Source: an uncultured Collinsella sp. (lineage in GTDB: Bacteria; Actinomycetota; Coriobacteriia; Coriobacteriales; Coriobacteriaceae). Taken from it: 15,671 bases of DNA. This document shows positions 13,500 through 15,671 of the stretch, one piece after another; position 1 is the stretch's first letter, and every line of letters begins with the position of its first letter. The stretch covers positions 1 through 15,671 of the forward strand of contig UQNU01000054.1 in NCBI GenBank assembly GCA_900542555.1, given 5' to 3'. The translations under genes and the position numbers were made by a program. The notes beneath the pieces were generated by a model that was given only the letters and a program-made list of their open reading frames with translations, did no database searches and was not told where the DNA came from.

Positions 13500-14957
13500 A
13501 TGTCATTTGCAGTCAGTCTGTCCCTTCTCGGCTTGGTCGCTATCGCGGCCCCGATGGTGGCCTCGGTGCTCGTCGCCCTGTTCCCCCGTCCGTACGCCAA
13601 GTGGTTCAGCGTTTTGGGTGCCGCCGTCTCGACGGTCTGCACCATCGCCCTCGCCGCGAATTTCGCTGGCGCCGGCATGCCCGACACGCAGGTCCCCCTG
13701 ATCTCGTTTGGGCAGACCCTCGTCATGGGATTCACCTTCGATCGCATGAGCACGCTGCTCGCGCCCGCCTTTGTGGGTATCGGCCTGCTTGTCGTGATCT
13801 ATTCGATTCCCTATATGAGCGAGAATAACCGTGAGCATCCCGACGCACCGCGTCGTCGCTTCTACGCGTACCTCGCGACCTTCATCGGCGCCATGGCCGG
13901 TCTCGTGTACAGCTCGACCCTTTTGGGCCAGCTCGTGTTCTTTGAGATCACGGGTGCGTGCTCTTGGGGCCTCATTAGCTACTACATGACGCCTACGGCC
14001 AAGAAGGCCGGCATGAAGGCTCTGATCATTACGCATATCGGTGCGCTCGGCCTGTATCTGGGTGCCGCCATCGTGTTTGCCCATACCGGTACCTTCGCCA
14101 TTACCGCGATTGCCGGCCTCGACGCCAAGCTCAAGGCTATCGTCCTTCTGCTGGTGCTCTTTGCCGCTTGGGCCAAGTCCGCGCAGGTCCCCATGTACAT
14201 GTGGCTGCCTTCGGCCATGGAGGCCCCGACGCCTGTTTCGGCCTACCTGCATGGCGCCTCGATGGTCAAGGTCGGCGTGTGCGTGTTCGCGCGTGCACTC
14301 GTCTCTGCCGGTGAGATTCCCGAGATCGTGGGCTGGGTCGCCATTATCGACGCCATGGTCACCATGCTCTTTGGTTTCCTTATGTACCTGCCGCAAAAGG
14401 ACATGAAGCGCCTGCTGGCCTTCTCCACGATCGCCCAGCTCTCCTATGTGTTCTTTGGTCTGGGCCTTTCGGTCTTTGGCAGCCAGCTGGCCTTTGATGG
14501 CGCCGTGTGCCACATCTTTAACCACGCTTTCGCCAAGACGCTGTTCTTCCTGATCGCCGGTTCGTTCTCCTTTACGCTCGGCACGCGTATGCTGCCCAAG
14601 CTTCGCGGCATCGTAAAGAAGTACCCGATCTCGGGCGTGGGCTTCGGTGTCGCGGCGCTCGCCATTGCCGGCGTGCCGCCCATGAACACGTTCTTCTCGA
14701 AGTTCCAGATCATCGCCGGCGGCTTCTCTGTGGGTGCCGGCAACGTCGCGATCCTGGTGCTCGTGTGCATCATGGTCGCCGAGACCGTCGCCACCTTCGC
14801 CTGGTTCCTCAAGTGGATGGGCTATTGCCTGCCCGGCGAGCCGAGCGAAGAGGTCGCTGCGGGAGCCCCGCTTCCCCGCGCGATGGCGTTCGTGTTCATC
14901 GTGCTCATCATCATGGTCATCGTCAGCGGCCCGCTTTCGGCCAGCTGGATCGGTTAG
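13500..14957 (+). CDS. hyfD: Hydrogenase-4 component D, NuoL/M/N-like membrane subunit
   Basis: A 485-residue polytopic membrane protein, a second antiporter-like subunit. The key residues are Glu149 (LVFFEITGACSWGLISYYM), Lys226 (AAWAKSAQVPMYMWLPSAMEAPTPVS) and Lys257 (HGASMVKVGVC), all expected for the proton path. The KDMKRLLAFSTIAQLSYVFFGLG block is also typical. The length is close to E. coli HyfD (about 479), and the order hyfC-hyfD-hyfE is the E. coli order, which is why D is preferred over F. Formate hydrogenlyase-1 (hyc) operons lack this subunit, so this is the larger hydrogenase-4 type. The ATG at 13500 has AAGGGAG 5 nt upstream; hyfE follows after 13 nt. Confidence 0.92.
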   Translation: MSFAVSLSLLGLVAIAAPMVASVLVALFPRPYAKWFSVLGAAVSTVCTIALAANFAGAGMPDTQVPLISFGQTLVMGFTFDRMSTLLAPAFVGIGLLVVIYSIPYMSENNREHPDAPRRRFYAYLATFIGAMAGLVYSSTLLGQLVFFEITGACSWGLISYYMTPTAKKAGMKALIITHIGALGLYLGAAIVFAHTGTFAITAIAGLDAKLKAIVLLLVLFAAWAKSAQVPMYMWLPSAMEAPTPVSAYLHGASMVKVGVCVFARALVSAGEIPEIVGWVAIIDAMVTMLFGFLMYLPQKDMKRLLAFSTIAQLSYVFFGLGLSVFGSQLAFDGAVCHIFNHAFAKTLFFLIAGSFSFTLGTRMLPKLRGIVKKYPISGVGFGVAALAIAGVPPMNTFFSKFQIIAGGFSVGAGNVAILVLVCIMVAETVATFAWFLKWMGYCLPGEPSEEVAAGAPLPRAMAFVFIVLIIMVIVSGPLSASWIG

Positions 14958-14970
14958 GAGGTAGAACGAC

Positions 14971-15630
14971 ATGGGTTATTCGATCGTCAACATCCTTGGC
15001 GGCCTTCTGATCGTCACGTCCACCATGGTGGTTGTCTCCAAGAACATCAAACATTCCATCCACTGGTATGCGGTGCAGTCGCTGGTGCTCGTGGGGCTTC
15101 TCGCCACGCTCGGTGTCACCACCGGTGCGCAGGAGCTGCTTATGTGGGCTGGATCTGCCTTTATCACTAAGGTCGTCCTGGTCCCTTATATCCTCAACCG
15201 CGCATACAAGAAGATGGGTGAGCCGAGCGACGCATCGCTCAAGGCCGGCCTTAAGCCCGCGTGGGCCATTTGCATCATCGCCGTCGAGGTCGCGATTTGC
15301 TTTGCCGTCGTGACGCAGATCAGCCTGCCCACGGCCGAGGTCGCAACGCCTGCGCTCGCTATTAGCTTCGCTCACTTCTTTGTGGGCCTCACCTGCATCA
15401 TTTCGCAGCGCAACATCATGAAGCAGATCTTTGGATACTGCCTTATGGAAAACGGCAGCCATGTGACGCTCGCGCTTTTGGCCCCCACCGCTCCCGAGAT
15501 CATCGAGATCGGTATCGCCACCGACGCCATCTTTGCCGTCATCATCATGTCCATCGTCGTGCGTCGCATTTGGGACGACTCCCACTCGCTCGATGCGCGC
15601 GACCTGTCCGAGCTGAGGGTGTTCCTATAG
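14971..15630 (+). CDS. hyfE: Hydrogenase-4 component E, small NuoK-related membrane subunit
   Basis: A 219-residue membrane protein matching HyfE in length (E. coli about 216), order and sequence pattern. It opens YSIVNILGGLLIVTSTMVVVSKNIKHSIHWYAVQS, and its C-terminal half contains QRNIMKQIFGYCLMENGSHVTLAL and IGIATDAIFAVIIMSIVVRRI, which resemble NuoK helices with a membrane glutamate. It would belong to the membrane arm unique to hydrogenase-4. The ATG at 14971 is preceded by GGAGG (14958-14962). The TAG stop is at 15628-15630. The 41 nt after it contain no recognisable hyfF start. Confidence 0.9.
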   Translation: MGYSIVNILGGLLIVTSTMVVVSKNIKHSIHWYAVQSLVLVGLLATLGVTTGAQELLMWAGSAFITKVVLVPYILNRAYKKMGEPSDASLKAGLKPAWAICIIAVEVAICFAVVTQISLPTAEVATPALAISFAHFFVGLTCIISQRNIMKQIFGYCLMENGSHVTLALLAPTAPEIIEIGIATDAIFAVIIMSIVVRRIWDDSHSLDARDLSELRVFL

Positions 15631-15671
15631 TTTTGTCAACTGGGAAATGCTCTCCGTGCGACCGAATCGCG
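15631..15671. other. Window end after hyfE, nothing assigned
   Basis: These 41 nt follow the hyfE stop. An ATG at 15647 has no properly spaced ribosome site and the eight residues it encodes are not recognisable. hyfF would be expected next, but its start cannot be seen. Confidence 0.4.

Overview
The window looks like chromosomal DNA of a high-GC anaerobic gut actinobacterium of the Coriobacteriia, most likely a Collinsella or close relative. This is an inference from the G+C-rich codon use, the selenocysteine formate dehydrogenase next to a hyf-type hydrogenase operon, and the style of the accessory genes. No marker gene in the window fixes the genus.

Region 1 (1-2723) is a selenium operon read on the + strand. 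It holds the 3' part of selD, then yedF (TusA-like plus DsrE-like), a small DUF3343 protein and a class V aminotransferase of the cysteine desulfurase/selenocysteine lyase type, and ends at an intrinsic terminator. Region 2 (2747-4105) is a BrnQ-type branched-chain amino acid carrier. Region 3 (4117-4401) is a clean transcription unit with a near-consensus promoter, tRNA-Pro(TGG), tRNA-Gly(TCC) and a terminator.

Region 4 (about 4402-6700) is accessory DNA downstream of the tRNAs. A lone AbiEi-like/DUF559-like nuclease-fold protein lies inside a 1,375-bp unit bounded by 38-nt identical inverted copies of a sequence that includes one arm of a 21-23 bp hairpin. Beside it, on the - strand, is a RelB/DinJ-type antitoxin and PIN-domain toxin pair. 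That pair looks decayed: a stop codon sits at codon 5 of the natural antitoxin start, and two expected acidic PIN residues are replaced. Its promoter lies within a 9-bp inverted repeat.

Region 5 (about 6700-15671) is a formate hydrogenlyase-type locus on the + strand: a structured leader, hydN (four-cluster ferredoxin), fdhF, a strong hairpin, then hyfA, hyfB, hyfC, hyfD and hyfE. fdhF is interrupted by an in-frame TGA at 8033-8035. It is read as selenocysteine 140, the same residue number as in E. coli FdhF, and is followed at the same distance as in E. coli by a SECIS hairpin with a GGTCT loop. The later hydrogenase genes (hyfF onward) would lie beyond the window.

Functionally, the selenium operon would supply selenophosphate for the selenocysteine of FdhF. 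FdhF oxidises formate and passes electrons through HydN/HyfA iron-sulfur clusters to a membrane-bound [NiFe] hydrogenase with NuoL/M/N-like and NuoH-like membrane subunits. The parts most worth a second look are the hairpin-bounded nuclease-fold unit, the broken toxin-antitoxin pair, and the undescribed regulatory structures before hydN and between fdhF and hyfA.
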